The notes beneath the pieces are model-generated. The model was not told where the DNA came from and searched no databases. It saw only the letters and a program-made list of their open reading frames with translations. The position numbers and the translations under genes were made by a program. Positions 45,080-54,489 of a DNA stretch of 64,000 nt are shown piece by piece. Origin of the DNA: Paenibacillus sp. FSL R7-0273 (GTDB lineage: Bacteria > Bacillota > Bacilli > Paenibacillales > Paenibacillaceae); NCBI RefSeq assembly GCF_000758625.1, contig NZ_CP009283.1:2305501-2369500 (forward strand). The letters are read 5' to 3'. Positions within the stretch are counted from its first letter, which is position 1; every line of letters starts with the position of its first letter.

Positions 45080-46927
45080 ATTATCAAAAACACCCTGCAA
45101 AAGCTGCTGGAGCCGCTGCTGGAGCGGATTTCCCGCCGTCTGGCCAATAAGCTGATCCTGCTGTTCTCCATTATTGTCATCCTCGTGGTCACTTCGCTGA
45201 CGTTCATCTCCTACGGAATGCTGCGCAAGGAATCGGTGAACAACAGCATATCGAGCACAAGCAACAACCTGCTGCTGGTCGGCCGGAATCTGGAGAGCTA
45301 TCTGGACGGGATTGAGCAGCTGTCCCTGCCGCAGATCTCCTATGACGAATTCGCTTACGCCATTACGCATGAATCACAGGATTATGCTTCCAAGATGTAT
45401 GTGGAGGACTATCTGAAGAATCTCTATTTTTCGCGCAAGGATCTGGAGTCGATCTATCTCTACATCATCAAGGAGCAGAAATATTATTATGTGACAAAAG
45501 AGAACTATAATATTACGGTCCGGGTCGCCGAGCATCCGCCGATTGATCAGCTGACCTGGTACAAGCGTGCACTCGGCAGTCCGAACAACCGCTCCTACCA
45601 GTCTTTTGTTAATGGTACGGCAGAGCAGGGGGACTATCAGGTCAAGCCGGATGCAAGCTTCATGGGCTATCACCGGCTGCTGCGCTCGATATCTTCCCGT
45701 GAGCCGCAGGCGGTGCTGTCGCTGTATTTCAACTCCAGTGTGACGGATGAGATTATTAAGGATATTCCCTTCGCAGAAGGGGAGCATCTAATGTATATCA
45801 GCCCGGACAACGAGCCGTTTGTCGTGGATGACCGGACGTTTTATGCCCGTGCGCAAGAGGCGGAGCTGCTGAGCCAGCTTACACCTGAGCAGGGCGGACA
45901 GCTGACCTGGGCGGATGAGGCGGAGAAGTACCTGGTTATCTATGATATCAGTCAAAAAGAGGGCTGGAAGCTCGTTAAGCCGATTCCCTACAAGCAAATT
46001 TACGAAGCGGCGACAACGACGCGCAAGCTCAGCTATTCGATCGGGCTGCTGTTTCTGATGGCCTCGGTCATTCTGGTCGGCTTCCTGTCGAACCGGATTA
46101 CCAGCCCGCTGAAGAATCTGTCCCTACAGATGAAGCGCTTCAGCGCAGGCAGCTTTGAGGCGGAGGCGAGAGTGGAGGGCAATGATGAAATTGCCTATCT
46201 GTCCCGGCATTTCAACAAGATGGTGGAGCGGACGAACGAGCTGATCAATGAACGCTATAAAATGAAAATCGTCGAGAAAAACGCGGTGCTTAAAGCGCTT
46301 GAAGCGGAGATCAATCCGCATTTTCTCTATAATGCCCTGCAGGCGATTTCCACCAAGGCGCTCAAAAACAACAATGATGATATCGTCGAGATGGTGGACA
46401 ATCTGGCGCTTACGCTCAGATACTGCATCAGCGGCCGGGATGTTGTCCAGGCCAGCGAGGAGCTGCGGCATATAGAGCGCTATCTGGCTCTGCAGAAAGC
46501 AAGGTTCGGCAGCCGGATGCAAGTGGTATACAACTGGGATGAGAGCCTGATGGAGCTGCGGATTCCGAAGCTGTCGGTGCAGACGCTGGTCGAGAACTGC
46601 ATCAAGCATGCCCTGGAAAAGGTATCTGCCACCGTCACCATCCGGATTGAGGCGCATGTCACACCGGCCTACAGTGTCATTTCAGTGAAGGATGACGGCC
46701 CGGGAATGACGGAGGAACGGCTCGGTGAGGTGCTGGGCTCGCTGCAGATCCAGTGGGAGGAAGAGCTGGGCGGGGAAGCGGCTGGGGATGGCGGGCACGA
46801 GAGCATCGGGCTAAAAAATTTAAACACCCGGCTGAAGCTGCTGTACGGGGATGAAGCGGGACTGCTGATAACAAGTGAGGGAAACGGAACGCAAATGGAT
46901 ATTCTTTTACCGCGGGGAGGCCAATAA
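45080..46927 (+). CDS. YesM-family sensor histidine kinase with probable ATT start
   Basis: About 615 residues. The frame is open from 45038, but no ATG, GTG or TTG occurs before GTG 45185, which lies inside the first membrane helix. GCGAGGAGG (45063-45071) is 8 nt before ATT 45080, giving IIKNTLQKLLEPLLERISRR before helix LILLFSIIVILVVTSLTFIS. An extracytoplasmic sensor domain, second helix (GLLFLMASVILVGFL) and HAMP follow. The His-kinase region has ALEAEINPHFLYNALQAIS (phospho-His), NCIKHAL, DDGPGM and SIGLKNLNTRLKLLYG. It senses an extracellular sugar signal, probably with the adjacent regulator. Annotators may place the start at 45185. Confidence 0.88.
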   Translation: MIKNTLQKLLEPLLERISRRLANKLILLFSIIVILVVTSLTFISYGMLRKESVNNSISSTSNNLLLVGRNLESYLDGIEQLSLPQISYDEFAYAITHESQDYASKMYVEDYLKNLYFSRKDLESIYLYIIKEQKYYYVTKENYNITVRVAEHPPIDQLTWYKRALGSPNNRSYQSFVNGTAEQGDYQVKPDASFMGYHRLLRSISSREPQAVLSLYFNSSVTDEIIKDIPFAEGEHLMYISPDNEPFVVDDRTFYARAQEAELLSQLTPEQGGQLTWADEAEKYLVIYDISQKEGWKLVKPIPYKQIYEAATTTRKLSYSIGLLFLMASVILVGFLSNRITSPLKNLSLQMKRFSAGSFEAEARVEGNDEIAYLSRHFNKMVERTNELINERYKMKIVEKNAVLKALEAEINPHFLYNALQAISTKALKNNNDDIVEMVDNLALTLRYCISGRDVVQASEELRHIERYLALQKARFGSRMQVVYNWDESLMELRIPKLSVQTLVENCIKHALEKVSATVTIRIEAHVTPAYSVISVKDDGPGMTEERLGEVLGSLQIQWEEELGGEAAGDGGHESIGLKNLNTRLKLLYGDEAGLLITSEGNGTQMDILLPRGGQ

Positions 46928-46931
46928 CAAC

Positions 46932-48578
46932 ATGTATAAAGTACTGATCATTGATGATGAGGAGCCGCTGCGCGAAGCGATTCATATTCTGGGCGACTGG
47001 AAGGGACTCGGGGTCAGCGAGGTGCTGGAGGCAAATGACGGCAAGACCGGGCTGGAGATGCTGCGCAGGGACAAATTCGATCTGGCCCTGGTCGATATGA
47101 AAATGCCGGAGCTTAGCGGCAGCCAGCTGCTGCAGATTGCGGAGCAGGAGTTTCCAGAGCTGCTGCTGATTGTGATCAGCGGCTACAATGACTTCGAATA
47201 TACCCGGCAGGCGATCCGCTCCAAGGTGGTCGATTATTTGCTGAAGCCGGTGAACCGCGGCGATCTCAACAGTGCACTGCGCAAGGCTGTAGATATGCTT
47301 GAAGCGAAACGGCGGAAGAGAAGTGAGTTCATCACGCAAAATATTACACTGAATATGTCTGTACCGAAGCTGAAGGAGAAGATGTATCTCTCCATTATAG
47401 AGCGCAGCTTCAAGAGCCAGTCCAATGAGGCCTTTCTGCCGCTGATCGGCGCGGATACGGCCGGCAGCCAGTTCACGGCCGGCGTTCTGCGGCTGCTCAA
47501 TCTGGAGCAGGTGCGCCGCGCAAGGTTCCGCGAGGACCGTGATCTGATGCATTTTGCCGTGACGAACGTGATTAATGAGAACAGCGGCGGGGCATTTGAG
47601 GCGTTCAGCTTTGTGAATCCGAAGAATGAGCGGGAGCTGATTGCGGTATTTACGCTGAAAAAGGGCTATGAGGAGGACGCGGCCTTTCACTCCATGCATC
47701 AGCTGAAAAAGGCGGCTGCGACGCTGAAGGAGCTGTTCGGCATCGTATGTGCCGGTGCGGTCGGTGCTACATACGGTGACTACCTTGAGCTTGCCGGCTC
47801 CTATGATATGGCTAAAGCAAGGCTCGATGATATCGATCTGCTGCAATTGAAGGGGCCATTGGTGGCCGGAGGCGGCCCTGCCGTGCAGGGCTTCAAGGAC
47901 AGCCCTTCCCTGACAGGACGGATGCCGCAGATCCGCAGCATTCTGGAGAGCGGAAACGCCGCCCATGCCAAAAGCATTCTGAATGAATTCACCCGGAAGT
48001 GGCAGTCCTCCGCTCATTTCAGCCTGGGGGATGCAGACCGGACGCTCCGTGAGCTTCTGATTCTGCTCGGCGACATTGCCGGTGAGCTGGAGGAAGCGCC
48101 GGCTTCGCTGCGTGCGGTTAAGAACAGGGGGCTGGCTGCACTGGGTCTCAGCGGGGATTACAGCTCGTTCAGCCAGTTTGAAGGGCTGCTGAATGAGCTT
48201 ATGGATGCCTATGCCGGTGAAATCAGCAGATCGCTGGCCGGTAACCGCAGCGGGGTGCTGGAAAATATTAAAGCATACATTGATAACCATTATTTCGAGA
48301 ATATTAAAATATCGATGTTCACGGATAAGTATTTCCTGAGCAGAGAATACTTGATGAAGCTGTTCAAGGGCAAATACGGCTGCGGCATTCATGAGTATGT
48401 GCAAAAGGTGAGAATGGACAAAGCCAGGGATCTGCTGGCCGACCCGGCGCTCAAGGTTCAGGATATTTCTGAAATGCTGGGCTACAAGGACAAGAACTAT
48501 TTCAGCAAGGCGTTCCGCAATTACTATGACTGCTCGCCTTCTGAATTCCGGACCCGGGCGCTGGAGGCAGAAAAGTGA
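46932..48578 (+). CDS. YesN-type response regulator with AraC DNA-binding domain
   Basis: 548 residues from ATG 46932 (GGGAGG upstream), 4 bp after the kinase. Receiver domain: LIIDDEEPLRE, phospho-Asp in LALVDMKMPELSG, Lys in YLLKPVNRGD. A long middle region of about 300 residues precedes the AraC HTH pair (MFTDKYFLSREYLMKLFKGK, VQDISEMLGYKDKNYFSKAF). It should activate the transporter and alpha-galactosidase genes on phosphorylation by the upstream kinase. Confidence 0.92.
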   Translation: MYKVLIIDDEEPLREAIHILGDWKGLGVSEVLEANDGKTGLEMLRRDKFDLALVDMKMPELSGSQLLQIAEQEFPELLLIVISGYNDFEYTRQAIRSKVVDYLLKPVNRGDLNSALRKAVDMLEAKRRKRSEFITQNITLNMSVPKLKEKMYLSIIERSFKSQSNEAFLPLIGADTAGSQFTAGVLRLLNLEQVRRARFREDRDLMHFAVTNVINENSGGAFEAFSFVNPKNERELIAVFTLKKGYEEDAAFHSMHQLKKAAATLKELFGIVCAGAVGATYGDYLELAGSYDMAKARLDDIDLLQLKGPLVAGGGPAVQGFKDSPSLTGRMPQIRSILESGNAAHAKSILNEFTRKWQSSAHFSLGDADRTLRELLILLGDIAGELEEAPASLRAVKNRGLAALGLSGDYSSFSQFEGLLNELMDAYAGEISRSLAGNRSGVLENIKAYIDNHYFENIKISMFTDKYFLSREYLMKLFKGKYGCGIHEYVQKVRMDKARDLLADPALKVQDISEMLGYKDKNYFSKAFRNYYDCSPSEFRTRALEAEK

Positions 48579-48701
48579 AACGGTTACATTAGCCCACTTT
48601 TTTACCCTTAGAAGTTCACTTATGTACATTCTTATCCTTTTTCTTTTTATTTAGAATAAACACCAAGAACACAAGATACATGAGGAAAAGGGGGCAACAT
48701 C

Positions 48702-50030
48702 ATGTTAAAAAGATTCATGGCGGTCTCTGCGAGCCTGCTGCTCGCCGGGGGATTGCTGGCCGGCTGCGGAGGCAATAACAATAATGCCGCTAACAACACG
48801 GCTGGAACAAACGGCGGGGATAATGCAGCTGCCGAAACAGACTCCTCCAAGCCCGTAACGATTAATATGTTCACCGCATCTCCGGAGTACACGGACGCCT
48901 TCAATGCTTACATTGCCGAATATAAAAAAGTGAAGCCGAACGTGACCATCAACCTGGAAATTATGCAAGCCGACTATAATACCGTACTAAAATCAAAAAT
49001 TGCCGCAGGCAGCACACCGGACGTCTTCCAGACTACTGCCGGCGGGGATATCGATACCTTTGCCGAATACAGTGCCGACCTGACCAATGAGCCGCTGGCA
49101 GCAGCGATGACTGATGCGGTGCGTGCCAACATGAGCTCAACAGACGGCAAGGTGCTGGGACTTCCGGTCAAAGGCAATCTGTTCGTGCTAATGTACAACA
49201 AAAAGCTTCTCGCAGATGCCGGCATCACTGAAGTGCCAAAAACAACCGCTGAGCTGGATGACGCCATCACCAAGCTGGAAGCCAAGGGCATTACACCGTT
49301 TGCCAATGCCTACAAAGAGTGGTGGGTATGGAAGCATATCTTCCAGCACTTCGTGGATGCAGCCGCAATCGATGCGGGATCAGATGCTAAGACGCTTGTA
49401 GCCCAGTTCATCGCCGGGGAAACGACCATTAAGGATCATCCGGTGCTGTACGATAACTTCTTCAGCTTCATTGATACTACGGTTAAACATGGTACAGACA
49501 AGCCGCTGGAGCGTGACAGTAACGCTCAGGTCAGTGACTTTGCCCTTGGCAAAGCAGCATTTATGACTGGTAAGGGCGCATGGGATGAAGAAGCTATTAA
49601 GAAAATCACCCCTGACTTTGATCTCGGCATCGCCGGCTATCCGGTCAGCGACAAGGCTGAGCAGTCCCAAATCATTACCGGTGCTGACCAGGCGCTGCGC
49701 ATCAACAAGGATTCCGCAGTCGCTGCCGAAACAATTGAATTCTTCAACTGGCTGTACACTTCCGACTACGGCAAGAGCTGGTTCTCCACTGTAGCCAAGG
49801 TTATTCCGCCAATCAAGGATGCACCTATGCCTGATCTGCAGATGCCTAAGGAAATGAATGAAATTCTCAAAACCGAGAAGTCCGGCGACCTGTCCGTCAA
49901 CTACTCGCTGGATACCTTCCACCAGAAATTCGGTGAGCTGATGCAGGCTTATATCGGCGGCAGCAAGACTAAAGACCAGGCGATTGATGAGATTCAAAAA
50001 GCTTGGATTCAATTCGGTTCAGCTGAATAA
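48702..50030 (+). CDS. ABC sugar-binding lipoprotein
   Basis: 442 residues, AAAAGGGGGC before the ATG. Lipoprotein signal with lipobox LLAGC (Cys about residue 23) followed by an Asn/Ala-rich linker. SBP_bac_1-type domain: NMFTASPEYTDAFNAYIAEY, TPDVFQTTAGGDIDTF, GKAAFMTGKGAWDEEAIKKI. Captures a sugar outside the membrane for the divergent permease pair. Confidence 0.92.
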   Translation: MLKRFMAVSASLLLAGGLLAGCGGNNNNAANNTAGTNGGDNAAAETDSSKPVTINMFTASPEYTDAFNAYIAEYKKVKPNVTINLEIMQADYNTVLKSKIAAGSTPDVFQTTAGGDIDTFAEYSADLTNEPLAAAMTDAVRANMSSTDGKVLGLPVKGNLFVLMYNKKLLADAGITEVPKTTAELDDAITKLEAKGITPFANAYKEWWVWKHIFQHFVDAAAIDAGSDAKTLVAQFIAGETTIKDHPVLYDNFFSFIDTTVKHGTDKPLERDSNAQVSDFALGKAAFMTGKGAWDEEAIKKITPDFDLGIAGYPVSDKAEQSQIITGADQALRINKDSAVAAETIEFFNWLYTSDYGKSWFSTVAKVIPPIKDAPMPDLQMPKEMNEILKTEKSGDLSVNYSLDTFHQKFGELMQAYIGGSKTKDQAIDEIQKAWIQFGSAE

Positions 50031-50047
50031 AAGAAAGTGATAACCGG

Positions 50048-50090
50048 GACGGTCTCGATGGTAAGGTTCTTACCGGCGGGGCTGTCTTTG
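50048..50090 (+). terminator. Possible terminator after binding protein gene
   Basis: GGTAAG-GTT-CTTACC core hairpin (about 50,058-50,072) with partial outer pairing GAC..GTC, then TTTGTT. Allows partial readthrough to the galactosidase. Confidence 0.5.
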
Positions 50091-50281
50091 TTATGTAACA
50101 GAGTTTTTAAAGCGGATTGCTCGGCGGCTTGCCGCAACTGCGGGGAATGTTTGGATTTCCGGCCGCTGTTATGTTTGGATTTCCTGATTATATCTGCTGG
50201 CCGCAGTAGAAATCCAAAACACAGGCTTTATAATTAGGAGAGAAGGAAGACACCATCATTTGTCAGGAGGCTTCAACACTT

Positions 50282-52378
50282 ATGACCAGCAGACTGATTG
50301 AGATTGCCGAAAACGGGCTTTATCTTACGATTGAAATTACAGAGGAGCTGGATGTGCGGCTGCTGCATTTCGGGGCAGCTCCGCTTGAGCCGGGCGTGAT
50401 TGCGGACAAGCATAAGCCGGGCTTCCGGCTGCTGGAGCTGCAGCTGTCCGGGGAGGACCGGGATGAGTATCACGGACGGACGCACCGCGCCTCTTATCCG
50501 GGACTGCGGATGGAATACAGCGGACATAGTGACACAGTGAATGCACTGGGGCGCAAGCTGGAACTGACGCTCGCTGATCCGGTAACGGGTGTTAAGGCCG
50601 TGCAGCATTATCAGTTTTACAGCGGAGCGCAGATCCTGCGCGCCTGGACGGTGCTGAAGAATGAAGGGGACCGCGGGGCCGCCGTTGAATATGTTTCTTC
50701 CTTTGCCCTTACAGGTGTGGATAAAGAGGGCGGCGGGGACCGGGGCAGCAAAATCGAAGTCACGCTGGCGCACAGCGGCTGGCAGAGTGAGCTGCAGTGG
50801 CGGACCTACAGCCTGCCGGAGCTGGGCATGTACCATCTCGCTGACCGGGGCTCGAAGCGGATTGCCGCCAGCAATACCGGCTCCTGGTCGGCGGCGGAGC
50901 TGCTGCCCATGGCGGTGCTGCATAACAAAGAGAGCGGAAGCAGCCTGTTCTGGCAGATCGAGCATAACGGCTCGTGGCACTGGGAGCTGACCGACCAGTA
51001 CGATCAGCTTACCCTGCTGGCAAGCGGTCCGACGGAGCATGACAATCACTGGTGGCTGAAGCTTGCGCCGGGTGAAGAGTTTACCTCCGTGCCGGTTGCA
51101 GCCGGCTCCGTGTATGGCGGGATAGAAGCAGCGGCTGCACAGCTGACCGCGTACCGCCGGATCATCCGCAGACCGAATGAGGACAATGAGCTGCTGCGGA
51201 TTATTTTTAATGACTATATGAACTGCCTGTGGGGCAGTCCGACGACAGAGAAGCTTCTGCCGCTGATCGACGCCGCCGCAGATGTAGGCTGTGAATACTT
51301 CTGCATTGATGCCGGGTGGTATGCGCCGGGCGAGTGGTGGGACGGCGTTGGCCAGTGGGAGCCCTCGGCTGAGCGTTTTCCGGAAGGCATTAAAGTTGTG
51401 CTGGATTACATCCGCGGTAAAGGGATGATTCCGGGTCTGTGGCTGGAGCTGGAGGTTATGGGCATCAACAGTCCTAAGCTGGCCGAGACGGATGACAGCT
51501 GGTTCTTCATGCGGCACGGCAAACGGGTCAAGGACCGCAGCCGTTATCAGCTGGACTACCGCAATCCCAAGGTAATTGAACATGCCGATGGCGTGATTGC
51601 CCGGCTGGTGGAGGAATATGGCGTAGGCTATATCAAAATGGACTACAACATCAATGCGGGCATCGGAACGGAGACGGCTGCGGACAGCTTCGGTGACGGG
51701 CTGCTGCAGCATAACCGGGCTTATCTTGCCTGGCTGGACAGCATCTTCGCGCGTTATCCGGAGCTGGTTATCGAGAACTGCTCAAGCGGCGGCATGCGGA
51801 TGGATTACGCAATGCTCAGCCGCCACAGCATCCAGTCTACCAGTGACCAGGAGGATTATGTGCAGTATGCGGCAATTGCTGCAGGCTCCCCGCTGGCGCT
51901 GACTCCGGAGCAGTCGGCTGTGTGGTCTTATCCGCTGCGTGAAGGTGATGATGAAGAGGTTATCTTCAATATGGTCAATGCCCTGCTGCTTCGCGTACAC
52001 CAGAGCGGTCATCTGGCTGAGCTTGCCCCCGGCCGCAGAGAGCTGGTGCGGGAAGCGCTGGACTACTATAAGTCTATCCGCGCACAGATCCCGCAGGCAC
52101 TGCCGTTCTGGCCGCTCGGCCTGCCGGGCAGCGGCAGCAATTGGGTCAGCTATGGCCTGCAGCATGGTAACGTCCGCTATCTGGCTGTATGGCGGATTGC
52201 TGGTGAAGAGCAGGGCATCACATTGCCGCTGCCTGAGCTGGCAGGCCGGGAGCCTGAGATTCGCTGTGCCTATCCCAAGCAGCATAATGCTGAGTGGAGC
52301 TGGGACAAGGAACAGGGCAGCTTAAAGGTGTCTATTCCCGCCGGGAAGACAGCCAGACTGTTTGAGCTGCATGTTTAA
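50282..52378 (+). CDS. Alpha-galactosidase, glycoside hydrolase family 36
   Basis: 698 residues, CAGGAGG before the ATG. The N-terminal beta domain (to about 290) precedes the TIM barrel: CEYFCIDAGWYAPGEWWDGV at strand beta1, YIKMDYNINAGIGTE with Asp as nucleophile, IENCSSGGMRMDYAMLSRH and QSTSDQEDY, the last Asp being the acid/base. No signal peptide, so galactosides are hydrolysed after uptake, fitting melibiose- or raffinose-type use with the transporter nearby. Length is close to that of bacterial family members (about 720). Confidence 0.92.
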   Translation: MTSRLIEIAENGLYLTIEITEELDVRLLHFGAAPLEPGVIADKHKPGFRLLELQLSGEDRDEYHGRTHRASYPGLRMEYSGHSDTVNALGRKLELTLADPVTGVKAVQHYQFYSGAQILRAWTVLKNEGDRGAAVEYVSSFALTGVDKEGGGDRGSKIEVTLAHSGWQSELQWRTYSLPELGMYHLADRGSKRIAASNTGSWSAAELLPMAVLHNKESGSSLFWQIEHNGSWHWELTDQYDQLTLLASGPTEHDNHWWLKLAPGEEFTSVPVAAGSVYGGIEAAAAQLTAYRRIIRRPNEDNELLRIIFNDYMNCLWGSPTTEKLLPLIDAAADVGCEYFCIDAGWYAPGEWWDGVGQWEPSAERFPEGIKVVLDYIRGKGMIPGLWLELEVMGINSPKLAETDDSWFFMRHGKRVKDRSRYQLDYRNPKVIEHADGVIARLVEEYGVGYIKMDYNINAGIGTETAADSFGDGLLQHNRAYLAWLDSIFARYPELVIENCSSGGMRMDYAMLSRHSIQSTSDQEDYVQYAAIAAGSPLALTPEQSAVWSYPLREGDDEEVIFNMVNALLLRVHQSGHLAELAPGRRELVREALDYYKSIRAQIPQALPFWPLGLPGSGSNWVSYGLQHGNVRYLAVWRIAGEEQGITLPLPELAGREPEIRCAYPKQHNAEWSWDKEQGSLKVSIPAGKTARLFELHV

Positions 52379-52427
52379 CACCGGCAGCAAGGTCTAAAGC
52401 ACCGTATGAATATATGCACCCTTCGCA

Positions 52428-52474
52428 ACGTGGAAACGTAAATCCAGTGCTTGCGGAGGGTGTCTTTTTGCTAT
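52428..52474 (+). terminator. Terminator after alpha-galactosidase
   Basis: ACCCTTCGCAA pairs imperfectly with TTGCGGAGGGT, followed by GTCTTTTT. Confidence 0.65.
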
Positions 52475-52765
52475 TTACTCAAAATACCATTATTATTTAA
52501 ATAAAACTATCTAAAAAACATAATATTTCTATTTAAAATGAAAAATGGTTTTAAAAGTGTTTATTTTGATATTTTGTCGAAACATCTCTAAACTTTGTCG
52601 AATTATTTGTCGATATATATCAAAAGATGTAGAAATAAATTTGACATGGAAGAAATAGCACTTTACAATGCAAATATGAGCGTAATCATTACTACTATTT
52701 AGAAGCCTTGATAGCTTTTAACACAAATGATTATATAAGGTGCTTATTTCAAGGGAGGATGCATA
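52475..52765. other. AT-rich leader of abrB
   Basis: No gene. It contains the sigma-A promoter at 52641-52669 and AT-rich stretches (GTCGAAACATC, GTCGAATTATTTGTCGATAT) upstream of it; TTTGTCGAA occurs twice and could be a Spo0A-type box (core TTTGTCRAA). That would match known Spo0A repression of abrB. Confidence 0.55.
52641..52669 (+). promoter_or_regulatory. Sigma-A promoter of abrB
   Basis: Consensus TTGACA (52641-52646), 17-bp spacer and TACAAT (52664-52669), about 95 bp before the start codon. Confidence 0.8.
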
Positions 52766-53023
52766 ATGATGAAAGCAACAGGTATTGTAAGAAAAGTAGA
52801 TGAACTGGGACGTATTGTAATTCCAATTGAGCTGCGCAGAACAATGGGAATCGATATAAAAGACCCGCTGGAAATTTTCGTTGACGGAGAAAAGATCATT
52901 TTGAGAAAATACGAGCCTACCTGCATCTTCTCCGGAAGCGCAGAGAACCTGATCAACTTCAGAGGCAAAATGGTCAGCAAGGATGTTCTGGATGAGCTGA
53001 TCTCCAGCTTTGACCGGGTATAA
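52766..53023 (+). CDS. abrB: AbrB-type transition-state regulator
   Basis: 85 residues, AAGGGAGG before the ATG. The swapped-hairpin DNA-binding domain KATGIVRKVDELGRIVIPIE and LRRTMGID-x-KDPLEIFVDGEK is nearly the Bacillus AbrB/Abh sequence; the C-terminal multimerisation part is shorter and diverged. Represses post-exponential genes during growth. TTTGTCGAA boxes upstream of its promoter suggest repression by Spo0A-P. It could be an Abh-like paralogue rather than AbrB itself. Confidence 0.85.
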   Translation: MMKATGIVRKVDELGRIVIPIELRRTMGIDIKDPLEIFVDGEKIILRKYEPTCIFSGSAENLINFRGKMVSKDVLDELISSFDRV

Positions 53024-53042
53024 TATTTAATATTGAATGGAG

Positions 53043-53090
53043 GGACCGGGTGCTGACACTTAACAGTGGATGCTCCGGTCTCTTTTACTT
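53043..53090 (+). terminator. Terminator after abrB
   Basis: GGACCGG and CCGGTC(T) arms around a long loop, then TCTTTTACTT. Confidence 0.6.
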
Positions 53091-53192
53091 ACCCTGATTT
53101 CCGGTTTCATAGACAACGCATGCCGCGATCCTATATCATGATTAGAGATCACCTGCAGCACACAGAACAACACCGGAAGGGAAGGTCACTCA

Positions 53193-53870
53193 ATGACGAA
53201 ACTGAATAAACCGGAAGCGATTGTCTTCGATATGGACGGAACGCTGTTCCAGACCGAAAGCCTGTTATTGCCCGCTTATCATAAAATGTTCGATATCCTC
53301 CGCGAGGAAGGGCTATACACCGGTCCCACGCCGCCGGAGGAGCGTATTTTGGGCAGCCTGGGCATGCTGCTTGCACAGATCTGGCATAATGTAATGCCGG
53401 AAGCGGATGCGGCGGTTCACCGCCGGGCGGATGAGCTGCTGCTGCAGCTGGAGATTGAGGGGCTGGAAGCCGGAGGTACCCTGCTGTACCCGAAGGTAGT
53501 GGAGACGCTGCGTGCTCTGCACGAGCGCGGAGTGCGGCTGTTCGTCGCCAGCAACGGGCTGGCGGATTACATTCACAGCATTGTAATTGTGCATGAGCTG
53601 AAGGATCTGTTCGAAGGGCTTTATAGCGCGGGCGGTCAGGGGACAGCGACCAAGACCGAGCTGCTGGGTATCCTGCTTAAGGACAACGGGGTAAGCAGCG
53701 CCTGGATGGTCGGCGACCGCTCCTCCGATGTGGAGGCCGGCAAAGGCAACGGCCAGACCGTAATCGGCTGCGGTTATGCCGGCTTCGGCCGCCAGGAGGA
53801 GCTCAAGGGCTCGGACGTTATCATCTCTGCGTTCGATGAGCTGATCGGGCTGTACGACAACGCCGAATAG
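53193..53870 (+). CDS. HAD-superfamily phosphatase (phosphoglycolate phosphatase-like)
   Basis: 225 residues, GGAAGGGAAGG upstream of the ATG. Motif I AIVFDMDGTLFQTES (nucleophile Asp), motif II LFVASNGLADY, Lys in TATKTELLG, motif IV SAWMVGDRSSDVEAGKGNG. A helical cap of subclass I sits between motifs I and II. Dephosphorylates small metabolites in the cytoplasm; specificity not predictable. Confidence 0.9.
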   Translation: MTKLNKPEAIVFDMDGTLFQTESLLLPAYHKMFDILREEGLYTGPTPPEERILGSLGMLLAQIWHNVMPEADAAVHRRADELLLQLEIEGLEAGGTLLYPKVVETLRALHERGVRLFVASNGLADYIHSIVIVHELKDLFEGLYSAGGQGTATKTELLGILLKDNGVSSAWMVGDRSSDVEAGKGNGQTVIGCGYAGFGRQEELKGSDVIISAFDELIGLYDNAE

Positions 53871-53906
53871 CAGGGACTGAGCGGAATATTGGGATCAAGA
53901 GTATAG

Positions 53907-53948
53907 AAGCACTAAGTGCGGGGAACCTGCGCTTGGTGCTTTTTTTGT
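53907..53948 (+). terminator. Terminator after HAD phosphatase
   Basis: AAGCACTAAGTGC and GCGCTTGGTGCTT arms, then a T run. Confidence 0.75.
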
Positions 53949-54154
53949 ACATATAAGCTGAGGGAGGGTGGGGGCAGTTGGCTGCTCACCTGAGCACATG
54001 ATTCCTTTGCGGATCTGCAGCTCAGGTTTGTTGTACAGACACTAACGGGTTGTTCAGATGTAACTAAATGAAGCGAAGATCCGATAAATAGATGTGGAGG
54101 GAATTTATGAGAGATTGTGAATGCCATTCTTGATAAGTTGAGGGAGTATATTCA

Positions 54155-54433
54155 ATGATTATGAGTCTATTGTTTATTGTTCTAAGTGCTGCGATGGGAG
54201 CTGGTGTATGGCATTTAGTTATTGGTATAGCTTTTTCTGCCGGTACTGGCGGTTTGTTCACAGTCACCCGCTACGATGCCTTATTTTTTTACATAGCGCT
54301 GTTATTATTATGTATTGTTGTGTGCATTGTGTTTGCACGGCATCTGCTGGAAGAGAGGCTGGAGCCATTGCTGCTTATATGTGCGGGAACGGCGTTGCTT
54401 TCCTTTTTTCTTACACCCTGGCTCCCGATCTGA
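54155..54433 (+). CDS. Small membrane protein, paralogue of next gene
   Basis: 92 residues, TTGAGGGAG before the ATG. Three hydrophobic segments: MSLLFIVLSAAMGAGVWHLV, LFFYIALLLLCIVVCIVFAR and LLLICAGTALLSFFLTPWLP. No function recognised. It shares its opening (SLLFIVLSAAMGAGVW) with SVLFVLFSIAAGPGVW of the next gene, indicating tandem duplication. Confidence 0.65.
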   Translation: MIMSLLFIVLSAAMGAGVWHLVIGIAFSAGTGGLFTVTRYDALFFYIALLLLCIVVCIVFARHLLEERLEPLLLICAGTALLSFFLTPWLPI

Positions 54434-54489
54434 GGCCGAAGAGCTGCACGAAAAACTTAATTGAAGGATGATAATAAGGGGGCATTTAT

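Noticed and set aside
46677..48629. Reverse-strand frame of 650 residues
   Set aside because: Lies opposite the kinase end and the response regulator, both with clear motifs; composition is the usual shadow of GC-rich coding DNA.
50273..51712. Reverse-strand frame of 479 residues
   Set aside because: Shadow of the GH36 gene; no motifs and no ribosome site.
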